DNA from: Gemmobacter lanyuensis
GTDB lineage: Bacteria > Pseudomonadota > Alphaproteobacteria > Rhodobacterales > Rhodobacteraceae
Assembly (NCBI RefSeq): GCF_014652355.1
Contig: NZ_BMYQ01000003.1
Location: 206,142-270,141, forward strand
Direction: 5' to 3'
Length of the DNA stretch: 64,000 nucleotides
The notes under the pieces were generated by a model. That model was given only the letters and a program-made list of their open reading frames with translations. It had not been told where the DNA came from and searched no databases. Shown here piece after piece: positions 9,964 through 18,893 of the stretch (position 1 is the stretch's first letter; the number at the start of each line of letters is the position of its first letter). The position numbers and the translations under genes are program-made.

Positions 9964-11013
9964 ATGCGTATCACCAATTGCCACACGCATCTTTTCACCC
10001 ATCGTCATGTGCCGCGGTTCTATCCGCATCCGCTGATCTGGCCCTTCAAACGGGCGCCGGGGCTGGTGCGGGGGCTGGCGGCGCTGGCGCGGCTGCTGGG
10101 GCATGAGGGGGCGGCCCAATCTTTGCGGCGTCTGCACCGCTTTCAATGTGAGGCCGCCTCTGGCACGCAGGCGGAAATCTTTGCCCGGCTGCTGGCGCAA
10201 TATCCGCGCGGCACGCGCTTCGTGGTGCTGCCCATGCAGATGGCGGGGATCGGGGCCGGGGCTGTGCCCGCGCCGCTGCCCGCCCAGCATGACGAACTCG
10301 CCGAACTGGCCGCCGCCCACCCCGGCCTGATCCTGCCCTTTGCCACCTGCGACCCGCGCCTGCCCGGTGCCGCGGCCGAGGTGCGCCGCTGTATCGAGGA
10401 TCTGGGGTTTCGGGGGCTCAAGCTTTACCCCCGTCTTGGCTATGCGCCCGACCATCCCGTCCTGATGCGCGAGGTCTATCCGCTGCTGGCCGAACGCGGT
10501 CTGGCGGTGGTCAGCCATTGTTCGCGCGGGGGTGTCACCGGGCCGCTGCCCCGGGCCGAGGCGGACCGCCTGTCCCATCCCCGCGCCTTTGCCCCGGTGC
10601 TGCGCGCCTTTCCGGCGCTGCAGGTCAATCTTGCCCATTTTGGCGGGCAGTCCGATTGGGAACGCTATGTCGCCCAAGGGATCGACCCTTTTGATCCCGC
10701 GGGCCTGCGGGACAATTTCCTTCTCGCCCTGCGCGAGATGATCGAAAGCGGCGAATTTCCCAATCTCTGGACCGATGTGTCCTATACGCTTTTCCAATCC
10801 GAGGCGTTCCTGCCCTTCCTGCGCCTGTTCCTGAAACATCCGCGGGTGCGGGCGCGCACGCTCTTCGGGTCGGATTTCTACATGACCCGGCAAGAGGATC
10901 TGTCGGAACGCGCCATGGCGGTGCGGCTGCGGATGGGGCTGGGGTCGGCGCTCTTTCGCCAGATCGCGGAAACCAATCCGGCGATCTGGCTGGGGGAAGC
11001 CCCGCCCGGCTGA
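9964..11013 (+). CDS. Amidohydrolase family protein (TIM-barrel metal hydrolase)
   Basis: 349 residues from ATG 9964 (GGAG 7 nt upstream). Metal-ligand motifs of the amidohydrolase-2 type are present: CHTHLF at the N-terminus, LKLYPRLGY in the middle (possible carboxylated-lysine strand), VVSHCSRGG, LAHFGG, and GSDFYM with the catalytic aspartate near the end. The family includes decarboxylases and lactone hydrolases. No neighbour indicates the substrate, and it seems to stand alone between trmB and aroA. Confidence 0.8.
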   Translation: MRITNCHTHLFTHRHVPRFYPHPLIWPFKRAPGLVRGLAALARLLGHEGAAQSLRRLHRFQCEAASGTQAEIFARLLAQYPRGTRFVVLPMQMAGIGAGAVPAPLPAQHDELAELAAAHPGLILPFATCDPRLPGAAAEVRRCIEDLGFRGLKLYPRLGYAPDHPVLMREVYPLLAERGLAVVSHCSRGGVTGPLPRAEADRLSHPRAFAPVLRAFPALQVNLAHFGGQSDWERYVAQGIDPFDPAGLRDNFLLALREMIESGEFPNLWTDVSYTLFQSEAFLPFLRLFLKHPRVRARTLFGSDFYMTRQEDLSERAMAVRLRMGLGSALFRQIAETNPAIWLGEAPPG

Positions 11014-11024
11014 CCCGCGCCGCG

Positions 11025-11047
11025 CCGATTTTTCCGCGAAAAATCGG
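11025..11047. terminator. Perfect 10-bp palindrome with T/A-rich stem
   Basis: CCGATTTTTC, three-base loop CGC, GAAAAATCGG. It follows the amidohydrolase stop by 11 nt and could act as a bidirectional terminator or small repeat. A weaker relative occurs at 34478-34498, and a half-site (CCGATTTTTC) at 41818. Confidence 0.5.
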
Positions 11048-11116
11048 GGGCGGGCGCTGGACCGGGGGCTGCGCTTGCGCTAACGCGGAACCACAACTCT
11101 GCGAGGGGAGAGACGA

Positions 11117-12463
11117 ATGTCCGGCCATGGCGAAGCGCAACCGATGACTGCCCGCAAGTCGGGCCCGCTGCGGGGCACCGCCGCCGTGCCGGGGGACAAG
11201 TCGATTTCCCATCGCGCGCTGATCTTCGGGGCGATGGCCGTGGGCGAAACCCGCATTTCCGGCTTGCTGGAAGGGCAGGACGTGCTGGATACCGCCAAGG
11301 CCATGCGCGCCTTCGGGGCCGAGGTCACGCAGCATGGGCCGGGTAGCTGGACGGTGCAGGGCGTGGGCGTGGGCGGCTTTCGCGAACCCGCCGATGTGAT
11401 CGATTGCGGCAATTCCGGCACGGGCGTGCGGCTGATCATGGGCTGCATGGCCACCACCGACATGACGGCGACCTTCACGGGCGACGCCTCGCTGCGCAAA
11501 CGCCCGATGGGGCGGGTGACCGATCCGCTCGCGCTGTTCGGCGCGCGGGCCTATGGCCGTCAGGGCGGGCGTCTGCCCATGACCATCGTGGGCGCGGCCA
11601 ATCCGGTCCCGGTGCGCTACACGCTGCCGGTCGCCTCGGCGCAGGTGAAATCGGCGGTGCTGCTGGCCGGTCTGAACGCGCCGGGCGAAACCGTCGTCAT
11701 CGAAAAGGAAGCGACGCGCGACCATTCCGAACGGATGCTGCTGGGCTTTGGCGCGCAGCTTCACGTCGAAAAGACCGCCGAGGGCAGCGTCATCACCCTG
11801 ACCGGGCGGCCGGAATTGCGCCCGCAGACCGTGGCCGTGCCGCGGGATCCGTCCTCGGCCGCTTTCCCGGTCTGTGCGGCGCTGATCGTCGAGGGATCGG
11901 ACATCCTTGTCCCCGGGGTCAGCCAGAACCTGACGCGCAATGGCCTTTACATCACCCTGTCTGAAATGGGCGCCGAGATCGAATTCCAGAACCCCCGCGA
12001 AGAGGGCGGCGAGCCGGTCGCCGACCTGCGCGTCCGCTTCAGCGGCAATATGAAGGGCATCGAGGTTCCGCCGGAACGCGCGCCCTCGATGATCGATGAA
12101 TATCCGATCCTGTCGGTTGTCGCGGCGTTTTCGTCGGGCACCACCGTCATGCGCGGCGTGAAGGAGCTGCGCGTGAAGGAAAGCGACCGGATCGATGCCA
12201 TGGCCCGCGGGCTTGAGGCCTGCGGCGTGAAGATCGAAGAAGATGAGGATACCCTGATCGTCCACGGCATGGGTCCCGGCGGCATGCCCGGCGGCGCCAC
12301 CGCCAAGACGCATCTTGATCACCGCATCGCCATGAGCTTCCTTGTCGCCGGCATGGCCGCGCAAAAGCCGGTTTCGGTTGATGACGCCTCGCCCATCGTG
12401 ACTTCTTTCCCGATTTTCGAGGGGCTGATGACGGGTCTGGGCGCCACTCTCGACCGCGGCTGA
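11117..12463 (+). CDS. aroA: 3-phosphoshikimate 1-carboxyvinyltransferase (EPSP synthase)
   Basis: 448 residues; GAGGGGAGAG precedes ATG 11117. The shikimate-phosphate motif [15 protein letters not shown], the [11 protein letters not shown] loop, LRKRPMGRV and the late [10 protein letters not shown] motif are all intact. It adds the enolpyruvyl group of PEP to shikimate 3-phosphate in aromatic amino acid synthesis. It heads an aroA-cmk-rpsA set common in alphaproteobacteria and is separated from cmk by 64 nt. Confidence 0.97.
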   Translation: MSGHGEAQPMTARKSGPLRGTAAVPGDKSISHRALIFGAMAVGETRISGLLEGQDVLDTAKAMRAFGAEVTQHGPGSWTVQGVGVGGFREPADVIDCGNSGTGVRLIMGCMATTDMTATFTGDASLRKRPMGRVTDPLALFGARAYGRQGGRLPMTIVGAANPVPVRYTLPVASAQVKSAVLLAGLNAPGETVVIEKEATRDHSERMLLGFGAQLHVEKTAEGSVITLTGRPELRPQTVAVPRDPSSAAFPVCAALIVEGSDILVPGVSQNLTRNGLYITLSEMGAEIEFQNPREEGGEPVADLRVRFSGNMKGIEVPPERAPSMIDEYPILSVVAAFSSGTTVMRGVKELRVKESDRIDAMARGLEACGVKIEEDEDTLIVHGMGPGGMPGGATAKTHLDHRIAMSFLVAGMAAQKPVSVDDASPIVTSFPIFEGLMTGLGATLDRG

Positions 12464-12527
12464 CGCAACGGCGCGAACATTCGGCGGCGCCCCGCCGTTA
12501 TGGGGCAAAAGAGACGGAGGCGAGACG

Positions 12528-13118
12528 ATGATCTTCACGGTGGCGATTGACGGGCCGGCAGCGGCAGGGAAGGGCACGATCAGCCGCGCCGTGGCCGAGG
12601 CATTCGGCTTTGCCCACTTGGACACCGGGGCGCTTTACCGCGCCGTGGGCGCCAAGGGCGGTGACCCCGTGCAGGCGGCGCAAACCCTGTCGCCTGAGGA
12701 TCTCGCCCGCGATGATCTGCGCACGCTTGAGGCCGGTCAGGCCGCAAGCCGCGTCGCGGCCCTGCCGGATGTGCGCGCGGCCCTGGTGGATTTCCAACGC
12801 CGCTTTGCCCGGCGTGAGGGCGGCGCCGTGCTGGACGGGCGCGACATCGGCACCGTGATCTGCCCCGATGCCGAGGTGAAGCTTTTCGTCACCGCCAGCG
12901 CCGAAGTGCGTGCCAAGCGTCGCTGGGCGGAACTGGGCGGCGATTATGACCAGGTCCTGCGCGAGGTGATCGAGCGCGACATGCGCGATGCGGGCCGCGC
13001 CTCGGCCCCCATGCGTGCCGCCGATGAGGCTGTGGTGATCGACACCTCCGATCTGTCGATCGCCGAGGCCATCGCCGCCGCCTGTGCCGAGGTGCGCCGC
13101 GCCCTGCCGCAGGGCTGA
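12528..13118 (+). CDS. cmk: Cytidylate kinase
   Basis: 196 residues, slightly short for the family. The P-loop [10 protein letters not shown] begins at residue 8; [11 protein letters not shown] and [19 protein letters not shown] are the CMP-binding motifs, and RRWAEL is the start of the lid. It phosphorylates CMP/dCMP. Gene order aroA-cmk-rpsA supports the call. Confidence 0.96.
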   Translation: MIFTVAIDGPAAAGKGTISRAVAEAFGFAHLDTGALYRAVGAKGGDPVQAAQTLSPEDLARDDLRTLEAGQAASRVAALPDVRAALVDFQRRFARREGGAVLDGRDIGTVICPDAEVKLFVTASAEVRAKRRWAELGGDYDQVLREVIERDMRDAGRASAPMRAADEAVVIDTSDLSIAEAIAAACAEVRRALPQG

Positions 13119-13142
13119 TGCCCGGCCGGATGCCGCTTTTGC

Positions 13143-13170
13143 TTGCCCGCAAGGGGCAAAGCCGCTAGAA
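13143..13170 (+). promoter_or_regulatory. Candidate promoter for rpsA
   Basis: TTGCCC at 13143-13148 and CTAGAA at 13165-13170 are separated by 16 nt, giving a plausible sigma-70 type promoter about 125 nt before the rpsA start. The call is from spacing and hexamer similarity only. Confidence 0.35.
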
Positions 13171-13191
13171 GCCCCCCATCCCGCGCAGACT

Positions 13192-13225
13192 CGACCGTCC
13201 GGATTCCCGGCACGGTCGGCTGTTT
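13192..13225 (+). terminator. Stem-loop with T-run in the cmk-rpsA gap (terminator or rpsA leader attenuator)
   Basis: CGACCGTCCGG pairs with CCGG-C-ACGGTCG (11 bp, one bulged C, ATTC loop), followed after GC by TGTTTTT. It lies between the candidate rpsA promoter and the rpsA start. It can end cmk transcripts or attenuate rpsA, whose product often controls its own synthesis. Confidence 0.5.
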
Positions 13226-13295
13226 TTCGGGGCCACCAAAGACCGGCGGAGCCAACCGCATGGCCAGAAAACCATGACAAAGGAACTAACTGCAT

Positions 13296-14981
13296 ATGTG
13301 CGCTAAAGCATCCATGGATGAATTCGAAGCCCTTCTGAAAGAGAGCTTTGAGATTGACACCCCCGAAGAGGGTACGGTTGTCAAAGGCCGCGTCATCGCT
13401 ATCGAAGCGGGCCAGGCCATCATCGACGTCGGCTACAAGATGGAAGGCCGCGTTGACCTGAAAGAATTCGCAAACCCCGGTGAAGCGCCCTCGATCAACG
13501 TCGGCGACGAAGTCGAGGTCTATCTGGACCGCGTCGAAAACGCCCGTGGCGAAGCTGTCATCTCGCGTGACAAGGCCCGCCGCGAAGAAGCGTGGGACCG
13601 TCTGGAAAAAGCCTACGCCAACGAGACCCGCGTCGAAGGCGCGATCTTCGGCCGCGTCAAGGGTGGCTTCACGGTCGATCTGGGCGGCGCTGTTGCGTTC
13701 CTGCCGGGCTCGCAAGTGGATGTGCGCCCCGTGCGCGATGCTGGCCCGCTGATGGGCATCAAGCAGCCGTTCCAGATCCTGAAGATGGACCGTCGTCGCG
13801 GCAACATCGTTGTCTCGCGTCGTGCGATCCTCGAAGAATCGCGTGCCGAACAGCGCGCCGAAGTCATCTCGAACCTGTCCGAAGGGCAGACCGTGGATGG
13901 CGTGGTCAAGAACATCACCGAATACGGTGCCTTCGTTGACCTGGGCGGCGTTGACGGCCTGCTGCACGTCACCGACATGGCATGGCGCCGTGTGAACCAC
14001 CCGTCCGAGATCCTGTCGATCGGCGAGACCGTCAAGGTCCAGGTCATCAAGATCAACAAGGAAACCCACCGCATCAGCCTCGGCATGAAGCAGCTGCAGT
14101 CGGATCCGTGGGATGCGGTCGAGCGCGCCTATCCGCTGGGTTCGGTCCACAAGGGCCGCGTGACCAACATCACCGACTACGGCGCCTTCGTGGAGCTGGA
14201 AGCCGGCGTCGAAGGTCTGGTCCACGTTTCGGAAATGTCCTGGACCAAGAAGAACGTGCACCCCGGCAAGATCGTTTCGACCTCGCAAGAAGTCGACGTC
14301 ATGGTTCTGGAAATCGACAGCGCCAAGCGCCGCGTGTCGCTCGGTCTCAAGCAGACCCAGCGCAATCCGTGGGAAGTCTTCGCTGAGAACCACCCGGTTG
14401 GCTCGGCCATCGAAGGCGAAGTCAAGAACATCACCGAATTCGGTCTGTTCATCGGTCTGGAAAACGACATCGACGGCATGGTTCACCTGTCCGACCTGTC
14501 GTGGGACCAGCGCGGCGAAGAAGCCATCCAGAACTACCGCAAGGGCGACGTGGTCAAGGCCGCCGTCACCGAAGTGGACATCGAGAAAGAGCGTATCTCG
14601 CTCTCGATCAAGGCTCTGGGCGACGACACCTTCTCCGATGCCGTTGACGGCGTGAAGCGTGGCTCGGTCATCACCGTGTCCGTGACCGCGATCGAAGATG
14701 GCGGCGTGGAAGTCGAATACAACGGCATGAAGTCCTTCATCCGTCGTTCGGACCTCGCCCGTGACCGTGCCGACCAGCGCCCCGAGCGCTTCCAGGTTGG
14801 CGACAAGGTCGATGTGCGCGTGACCAACGTCGACGCCAAGACCCGCCGTCTGGGCCTGTCGATCAAGGCCCGCGAGATTGCCGAAGAGAAAGAAGCCGTC
14901 GAACAGTATGGCTCGTCCGATTCGGGCGCTTCGCTGGGCGATATCCTGGGCGCCGCGCTCAAGGGTTCGGATCGTAACTGA
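13296..14981 (+). CDS. rpsA: 30S ribosomal protein S1
   Basis: 561 residues with six S1 RNA-binding repeats, beginning at about residue 20 (EGTVVKGRVIAIEAGQAIID) and ending near residue 530; repeats 3-5 carry the clear VKNITEYGAFVDLG-type motif. The N-terminal MDEFEALLKESFEI segment is typical of alphaproteobacterial S1. It helps mRNA bind the 30S subunit. The ribosome site is weak (AAGGA 11 nt upstream), in keeping with autoregulated rpsA. Codon use is noticeably more biased than in neighbours, as expected for high expression. Confidence 0.97.
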   Translation: MCAKASMDEFEALLKESFEIDTPEEGTVVKGRVIAIEAGQAIIDVGYKMEGRVDLKEFANPGEAPSINVGDEVEVYLDRVENARGEAVISRDKARREEAWDRLEKAYANETRVEGAIFGRVKGGFTVDLGGAVAFLPGSQVDVRPVRDAGPLMGIKQPFQILKMDRRRGNIVVSRRAILEESRAEQRAEVISNLSEGQTVDGVVKNITEYGAFVDLGGVDGLLHVTDMAWRRVNHPSEILSIGETVKVQVIKINKETHRISLGMKQLQSDPWDAVERAYPLGSVHKGRVTNITDYGAFVELEAGVEGLVHVSEMSWTKKNVHPGKIVSTSQEVDVMVLEIDSAKRRVSLGLKQTQRNPWEVFAENHPVGSAIEGEVKNITEFGLFIGLENDIDGMVHLSDLSWDQRGEEAIQNYRKGDVVKAAVTEVDIEKERISLSIKALGDDTFSDAVDGVKRGSVITVSVTAIEDGGVEVEYNGMKSFIRRSDLARDRADQRPERFQVGDKVDVRVTNVDAKTRRLGLSIKAREIAEEKEAVEQYGSSDSGASLGDILGAALKGSDRN

Positions 14982-15004
14982 TCTGAACGGCTGATTGTGG
15001 TCGC

Positions 15005-15028
15005 AGGCCCCGCCATCCGGCGGGGCCT
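15005..15028 (+). terminator. Terminator-like hairpin after rpsA
   Basis: AGGCCCCGCC-ATCC-GGCGGGGCCT, a perfect 10-bp stem starting 24 nt after the rpsA stop and followed by T-rich sequence (GTGCCTTTTG, then a TTTTTT stretch at 15045). Confidence 0.8.
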
Positions 15029-15095
15029 GTGCCTTTTGTGGCGGTTTTTTGCCGCCCCGAATGGCCAAGTTACCGCGATTTCACGGCTTTTCCTT

Positions 15096-15123
15096 TTGAG
15101 CCTTGGAAATTCTTGCTTATAGT
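15096..15123 (+). promoter_or_regulatory. Candidate promoter for ihfB
   Basis: TTGAGC (15096-15101) and TATAGT (15118-15123) with a 16-nt spacer, about 58 nt before the ihfB start and just after the rpsA terminator. The TATAG-type -10 recurs before purC and rplY. Confidence 0.45.
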
Positions 15124-15181
15124 CCCCTAAGAACAAGAACGTGGGCGTTGCCACTCTGCCCCGGGGGAGGGGACTTTTCGG

Positions 15182-15466
15182 ATGATCCGTTCGGAACTGA
15201 TCCAGAAAATCGCGGACGAAAACCCGCATCTCACGCAACGCCATGTCGAGCGGATCGTGAACACCGTGTTCGAGGAAATCATCGAGGCCTTGGCCAAGGG
15301 CGACCGGGTCGAGCTTCGCGGCTTCGGGGCCTTCTCGGTCAAGGCGCGGGATGCCCGCGTTGGCCGCAACCCCCGTACCGGCGAGGCGGTCGAAGTCGAG
15401 GACAAGAAAGTCCCGTTCTTCAAGACCGGCAAGCTGCTGCGTGACCGGTTGAACGGCAAGGCCTGA
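15182..15466 (+). CDS. ihfB: Integration host factor subunit beta
   Basis: 94 residues, standard length. The bacterial DNA-bending signature [20 protein letters not shown] is present, with the proline-containing arm [19 protein letters not shown]. It dimerises with IHF alpha and bends DNA at promoters and recombination sites. The position next to rpsA is the usual one in proteobacteria. Confidence 0.95.
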   Translation: MIRSELIQKIADENPHLTQRHVERIVNTVFEEIIEALAKGDRVELRGFGAFSVKARDARVGRNPRTGEAVEVEDKKVPFFKTGKLLRDRLNGKA

Positions 15467-15494
15467 GACGGAAGAAAAGGGGGCCGCAGGTCCG

Positions 15495-15848
15495 ATGCTG
15501 CGCTATCTGCGTTACCTCATCCTTTTGGCCATCGCCTTCGCGCTTCTGGTGCTGGCCATGGCTAATCGCGCACCTGTGTTGGTGCAGCTTTTGCCCGATG
15601 ACATCGCGGTGTTGACGGGCTGGCAATGGCAGAGGGAACTGCCGCTCTTTGCGGTGATCTTCGGCGGTGTGGCGCTGGGTCTGCTGGTGGGATTCGTGTG
15701 GGAATGGCTGCGCGAACATCGCCACCGCTCTGAAGCCGCCTCCAAAACCGCCGAAGCGCGCCGCCTGCAACGCGAACTGGCCCAGATGCAGGATGCCAAG
15801 GGCGTGGTGCAGGATGACGTTCTGGCCCTGCTGCAGAAGAAGCCCTGA
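15495..15848 (+). CDS. LapA-domain (DUF1049) inner membrane protein
   Basis: 117 residues with two membrane helices (about residues 7-24 and 50-72) and a C-terminal coiled-coil-like helix rich in charged residues ([20 protein letters not shown]). The [11 protein letters not shown] region between the helices is typical of lipopolysaccharide assembly protein A-like proteins. It follows ihfB by 28 nt and trpF starts 1 nt after its stop, so all three are probably in one transcript. Function in the envelope is inferred from the family. Confidence 0.85.
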   Translation: MLRYLRYLILLAIAFALLVLAMANRAPVLVQLLPDDIAVLTGWQWQRELPLFAVIFGGVALGLLVGFVWEWLREHRHRSEAASKTAEARRLQRELAQMQDAKGVVQDDVLALLQKKP

Positions 15849-15849
15849 G

Positions 15850-16515
15850 ATGACCGATATCCGAGTGAAAATCTGCGGTCTGCGGACCGAAGCCGATGTC
15901 GCGGCGGTTGCGGCCGCTGGCGCCCATTATGCAGGCTTCGTCTTCTTCCCCAAAAGCCCGCGCCATGTGACGATCGCCGAGGCCCGCACCCTCGCCCTCG
16001 CCGCCCCGGTGGGGCTTGCCAAGGTGGCGCTGACCGTGGATGCCGATGATGCGCTGCTGGATGCCATCACCGAATCCGTGCCGCTGGACATGATGCAGCT
16101 TCACGGCTACGAAAGCCCCGACCGCGTGGCCGAAGTGCGCGCCCGCTACGGCTTGCCGGTAATGAAGGCGGTGGGCGTGGCCGATGAAGGCGATCTCGCC
16201 GCGATCTTCGATTATGCAACCGTCGCCGACCAGCTGCTGATCGATGCGAAACCCCCCCGTAATGCCGACCTGCCCGGCGGCAACGGCCTGTCCTTCGACT
16301 GGCGCCTCGTCGCCCAACGCCGCTGGCTGCGCCCCTGGATGCTCGCGGGTGGCCTGACACCGGACAACGTGGCCGAGGCCATCCGCCTGACCAATGCCCG
16401 CCAGGTCGATGTCTCCTCCGGCGTCGAATCTGCCCCTGGCCAGAAAGACCCGGCCCGTATCGCGGCCTTCACCCGCGCCGCACAACGCCCCTCCGGCTTC
16501 CGGATGCCCGGCTGA
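15850..16515 (+). CDS. trpF: Phosphoribosylanthranilate isomerase
   Basis: 221 residues from ATG 15850, 1 nt after the LapA-like stop. The N-terminal [12 protein letters not shown] holds the catalytic cysteine; [14 protein letters not shown], the LHGYES segment and the end motif [16 protein letters not shown] are TrpF signatures. It converts N-(5-phosphoribosyl)anthranilate to its ribulose isomer in tryptophan synthesis. trpB follows after a 220-nt gap filled by two repeats. Confidence 0.96.
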   Translation: MTDIRVKICGLRTEADVAAVAAAGAHYAGFVFFPKSPRHVTIAEARTLALAAPVGLAKVALTVDADDALLDAITESVPLDMMQLHGYESPDRVAEVRARYGLPVMKAVGVADEGDLAAIFDYATVADQLLIDAKPPRNADLPGGNGLSFDWRLVAQRRWLRPWMLAGGLTPDNVAEAIRLTNARQVDVSSGVESAPGQKDPARIAAFTRAAQRPSGFRMPG

Positions 16516-16526
16516 CCCCTCACACA

Positions 16527-16597
16527 GAGGGGGCTGTCTGCCCCCTCTTGGGCCTGCGGCCCAATTCACCCCCGAGGATATTTTCAGACAGAAAATA
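16527..16597 (+). repeat. Three-part dispersed repeat, copy C
   Basis: Hairpin 1 GAGGGGG-CTGTCTG-CCCCCTC (16527-16547), hairpin 2 TTGGGCC-TGC-GGCCCAA (16548-16564), core CCCCGAGGATATTTTCAGAC followed by AGAAAATAG (16570-16597). The loop CTGTCTG is the exact reverse complement of CAGACAG in the core. It begins 12 nt after the trpF stop. Confidence 0.8.
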
Positions 16598-16612
16598 GCA
16601 GGATGGGGGATA

Positions 16613-16681
16613 TCATTTTCTGTCCTGCAAATATCCTCGGGGGGAATCGTGCAGAGCACGATGGGGGGCAGACAGCCCCCC
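16613..16681 (-). repeat. Three-part dispersed repeat, copy D (inverted relative to copy C)
   Basis: Minus-strand reading: hairpin 1 GGGGGG-CTGTCTG-CCCCCC (16681-16663), hairpin 2 ATCGTGC-TCT-GCACGAT (16662-16646), core CCCCCGAGGATATTTGCAGG followed by ACAGAAAATG (16642-16613). It faces copy C core-to-core inside the trpF-trpB gap. Hairpin 2 differs completely in sequence from copy C yet still pairs fully. Confidence 0.8.
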
Positions 16682-16735
16682 TTTTCCCCGCGCGGCAAGA
16701 AGGCTACACCAAGGCAGCAAAGACAGGGGGATGCA

Positions 16736-17968
16736 ATGGCCGAGGACGGGATCAACAGCTTCATGACGGGACCGGACGAACAGGGCCGGTTCGGCATTTT
16801 CGGAGGGCGCTTCGTATCCGAGACCCTCATGCCGCTTATCCTCGATCTCGAGGCGCAGTATGAGCATGCCAAGACCGACCCGACCTTCTGGGCCGAGATG
16901 GATGATCTGTGGAAGCATTATGTCGGCCGTCCGTCGCCGCTCTATTTTGCGCCGCGGCTGACCGAGGAGCTGGGCGGGGCAAAGATCTATCTCAAGCGGG
17001 ATGAGCTGAACCATACGGGCGCTCACAAGATCAACAACGTGCTGGGGCAGATCATTCTGGCGCGGCGCATGGGCAAGACGCGCATCATCGCAGAAACCGG
17101 GGCGGGCCAGCATGGTGTGGCGACGGCGACAGTCTGTGCCAAGTTCGGGCTGAAATGCGTGGTCTACATGGGCGCGCATGATGTGGAGCGGCAGGCGCCG
17201 AACGTCTTCCGCATGCGGCTTTTGGGCGCTGAGGTGGTGCCGGTGACCAGCGGGCGCGGCACGCTCAAGGATGCGATGAACGATGCGCTGCGCGACTGGG
17301 TGACTAATGTGCGCGACACCTTCTATTGCATCGGCACCGTGGCGGGGCCGCATCCCTATCCGGCGATGGTGCGGGATTTTCAGTCGATCATCGGCAAGGA
17401 AGTGCGCTGGCAGTTGGCCGAGCAGGAAGGTGAGGGGCGTTTGCCCGACACCGTCGTGGCCGCAATCGGGGGGGGGTCAAACGCCATGGGCCTGTTCTAT
17501 CCCTTCCTCGACGATCCCTCGGTGAACATCATCGGGGTTGAGGCTGGTGGCAAAGGTGTTGACGACCGGATGCAGCATTGCGCCAGCCTGACCGGCGGGC
17601 GCCCGGGGGTGCTGCACGGGAACCGCACCTATCTGCTGCAGGATGAGGACGGGCAGATCCTTGAGGGCTTCTCGATTTCCGCCGGGCTCGACTATCCCGG
17701 GATCGGGCCGGAACATGCCTGGCTGCATGACATTGGCCGCGCGCAATATGTGAGCATCACCGACGCCGAGGCGCTGGAGGCCTTCCAGCTGTGCTGCAAG
17801 CTGGAGGGGATCATCCCGGCGCTGGAGCCGAGCCATGCGCTGGCCCATGTGATCAAGATCGCGCCGACGCTGCCCAAGGACCATATCATCGTGATGAACA
17901 TGTGTGGTCGCGGCGACAAGGACATCTTCACTGTGGCCAAGCACCTCAACTTCGACATGAAGATCTGA
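16736..17968 (+). CDS. trpB: Tryptophan synthase beta chain
   Basis: 410 residues from ATG 16736 (AGGGGG upstream). [17 protein letters not shown] is the usual beginning; [15 protein letters not shown] carries the PLP-binding lysine, [13 protein letters not shown] the indole/serine site, and GGGSNAMG the phosphate loop. It joins indole and serine to make tryptophan with TrpA (not in the window). The frame is open further upstream but that sequence is the repeat pair and lacks a ribosome site. Confidence 0.97.
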   Translation: MAEDGINSFMTGPDEQGRFGIFGGRFVSETLMPLILDLEAQYEHAKTDPTFWAEMDDLWKHYVGRPSPLYFAPRLTEELGGAKIYLKRDELNHTGAHKINNVLGQIILARRMGKTRIIAETGAGQHGVATATVCAKFGLKCVVYMGAHDVERQAPNVFRMRLLGAEVVPVTSGRGTLKDAMNDALRDWVTNVRDTFYCIGTVAGPHPYPAMVRDFQSIIGKEVRWQLAEQEGEGRLPDTVVAAIGGGSNAMGLFYPFLDDPSVNIIGVEAGGKGVDDRMQHCASLTGGRPGVLHGNRTYLLQDEDGQILEGFSISAGLDYPGIGPEHAWLHDIGRAQYVSITDAEALEAFQLCCKLEGIIPALEPSHALAHVIKIAPTLPKDHIIVMNMCGRGDKDIFTVAKHLNFDMKI

Positions 17969-18026
17969 TCTTTCGATCAGCGGACCATCCGGCCGGCGTG
18001 AAAAACGGCCCTAAACTCTTGTTTAT

Positions 18027-18056
18027 GCCCCGGAAGCCGTCTTCCGGGGCATTGTT
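18027..18056 (+). terminator. Intrinsic terminator after trpB
   Basis: GCCCCGGAAG-CCGT-CTTCCGGGGC (10-bp perfect stem, 18027-18050) followed by ATTGTTTT, 59 nt after the trpB stop. Confidence 0.85.
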
Positions 18057-18183
18057 TTAAACGATCGCCACATGGACAGCGCCTGTCTTCGGGTGCTGAC
18101 TTCGGCCTGCCGAGCGGGGGTTCCACCGGGACCCGAATCTCGGAGCAGATGAGTGAGCAGGTCATGCGTGACAGGAGCAAATA

Positions 18184-18771
18184 ATGAAAATCGTGAATAC
18201 GCGGAGTCTTTGGGTGGGGGTGGCGCTTTCGGCGCTTGTGGTCGGGCAGGCCGGGGCCTGGACGCATGTGGTTCCGACAGGGCAGGGAAGCGCCGCAGAC
18301 GTGGTGCGGATTTCGGCCGAAGACGAGGCACAGGTCGATCTGACCGGCGGTGTCGAGGTTGATCCGGCGGAGCCGGAGGTGGTGATTGACGAGGTTCTGG
18401 TCGATCCCGCACCGGTGGATGATATTCCGGTCGATGAGGTCCTTGTGGACCCGGTGCCCGAGGATGACGATGGTGTGATGTGGATCGGCGGCTCGCCCGA
18501 TTTCTGCGAAGCCTGCACCAGCACCGGCGTTGAGCCCGGGACCGAAGACGAGCCTGTGATGGCAGATGTGGTCGAGGGTGAAGGCATCGAGGTCGTGGTC
18601 GATGACCCGGTGATGATGGAAGATGGTGGCGCGTCGCCGGAAGAGATTCGGGATGTGATTTCGACGACCGGCATGCCGACCTCGGCCCCCGTCGCCGACG
18701 CGCAGCGCAGCACCAACGGGTCGTCCGGCCAGTGCGGTGGCGATCCGCGCAATATGTATTGCCCGGATTGA
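18184..18771 (+). CDS. Acidic secreted protein of unknown function
   Basis: Not recognised. 195 residues with AGGAG 8 nt before ATG 18184. A signal peptide ends near GQAGA (residue 25). The mature protein is strongly acidic and Val/Pro/Asp-rich, with an internal near-repeat (IDEVLVDPAP then VDEVLVDPVP). It has four cysteines in two pairs (FCEAC, and QC...YC in the C-terminal SGQCGGDPRNMYCPD), which suggests disulphides in the periplasm or outside. It precedes a PepSY-like gene and a membrane-bound LuxR-type regulator; a shared envelope role is possible but unproven. Confidence 0.7.
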   Translation: MKIVNTRSLWVGVALSALVVGQAGAWTHVVPTGQGSAADVVRISAEDEAQVDLTGGVEVDPAEPEVVIDEVLVDPAPVDDIPVDEVLVDPVPEDDDGVMWIGGSPDFCEACTSTGVEPGTEDEPVMADVVEGEGIEVVVDDPVMMEDGGASPEEIRDVISTTGMPTSAPVADAQRSTNGSSGQCGGDPRNMYCPD

Positions 18772-18779
18772 CCGTGGTG

Positions 18780-18808
18780 TGCCCCGCTTGACCCGGTTCG
18801 GCGGGGCA
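18780..18808 (+). terminator. Hairpin after the acidic secreted protein gene
   Basis: TGCCCCGC pairs with GCGGGGCA across a 13-nt loop, 8 nt after the stop. No T-run follows, so termination is uncertain. Confidence 0.4.
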
Positions 18809-18828
18809 TGAGACGATGACGACAGGGC

Positions 18829-18851
18829 GCCATCCCCCGAAGCGGGGTGGC
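18829..18851 (+). other. Second stem-loop in the leader of the PepSY-like gene
   Basis: GCCATCCC pairs with GGGTGGC-type sequence (eight pairs including a T-G wobble), 42 nt before the next start. It may be an mRNA leader structure. Confidence 0.3.
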
Positions 18852-18893
18852 ACCACCTGATCCCGATATGGGCCTGAAGGTCGGAGTGATGTG

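Noticed and set aside
12498..15068. 856-residue minus-strand frame opposite rpsA and cmk
   Set aside because: Shadow of strongly biased codons in rpsA; no ribosome site or recognisable domain. The same applies to the long antisense frames at 31523-34210, 41453-44485 and 55555-58761.
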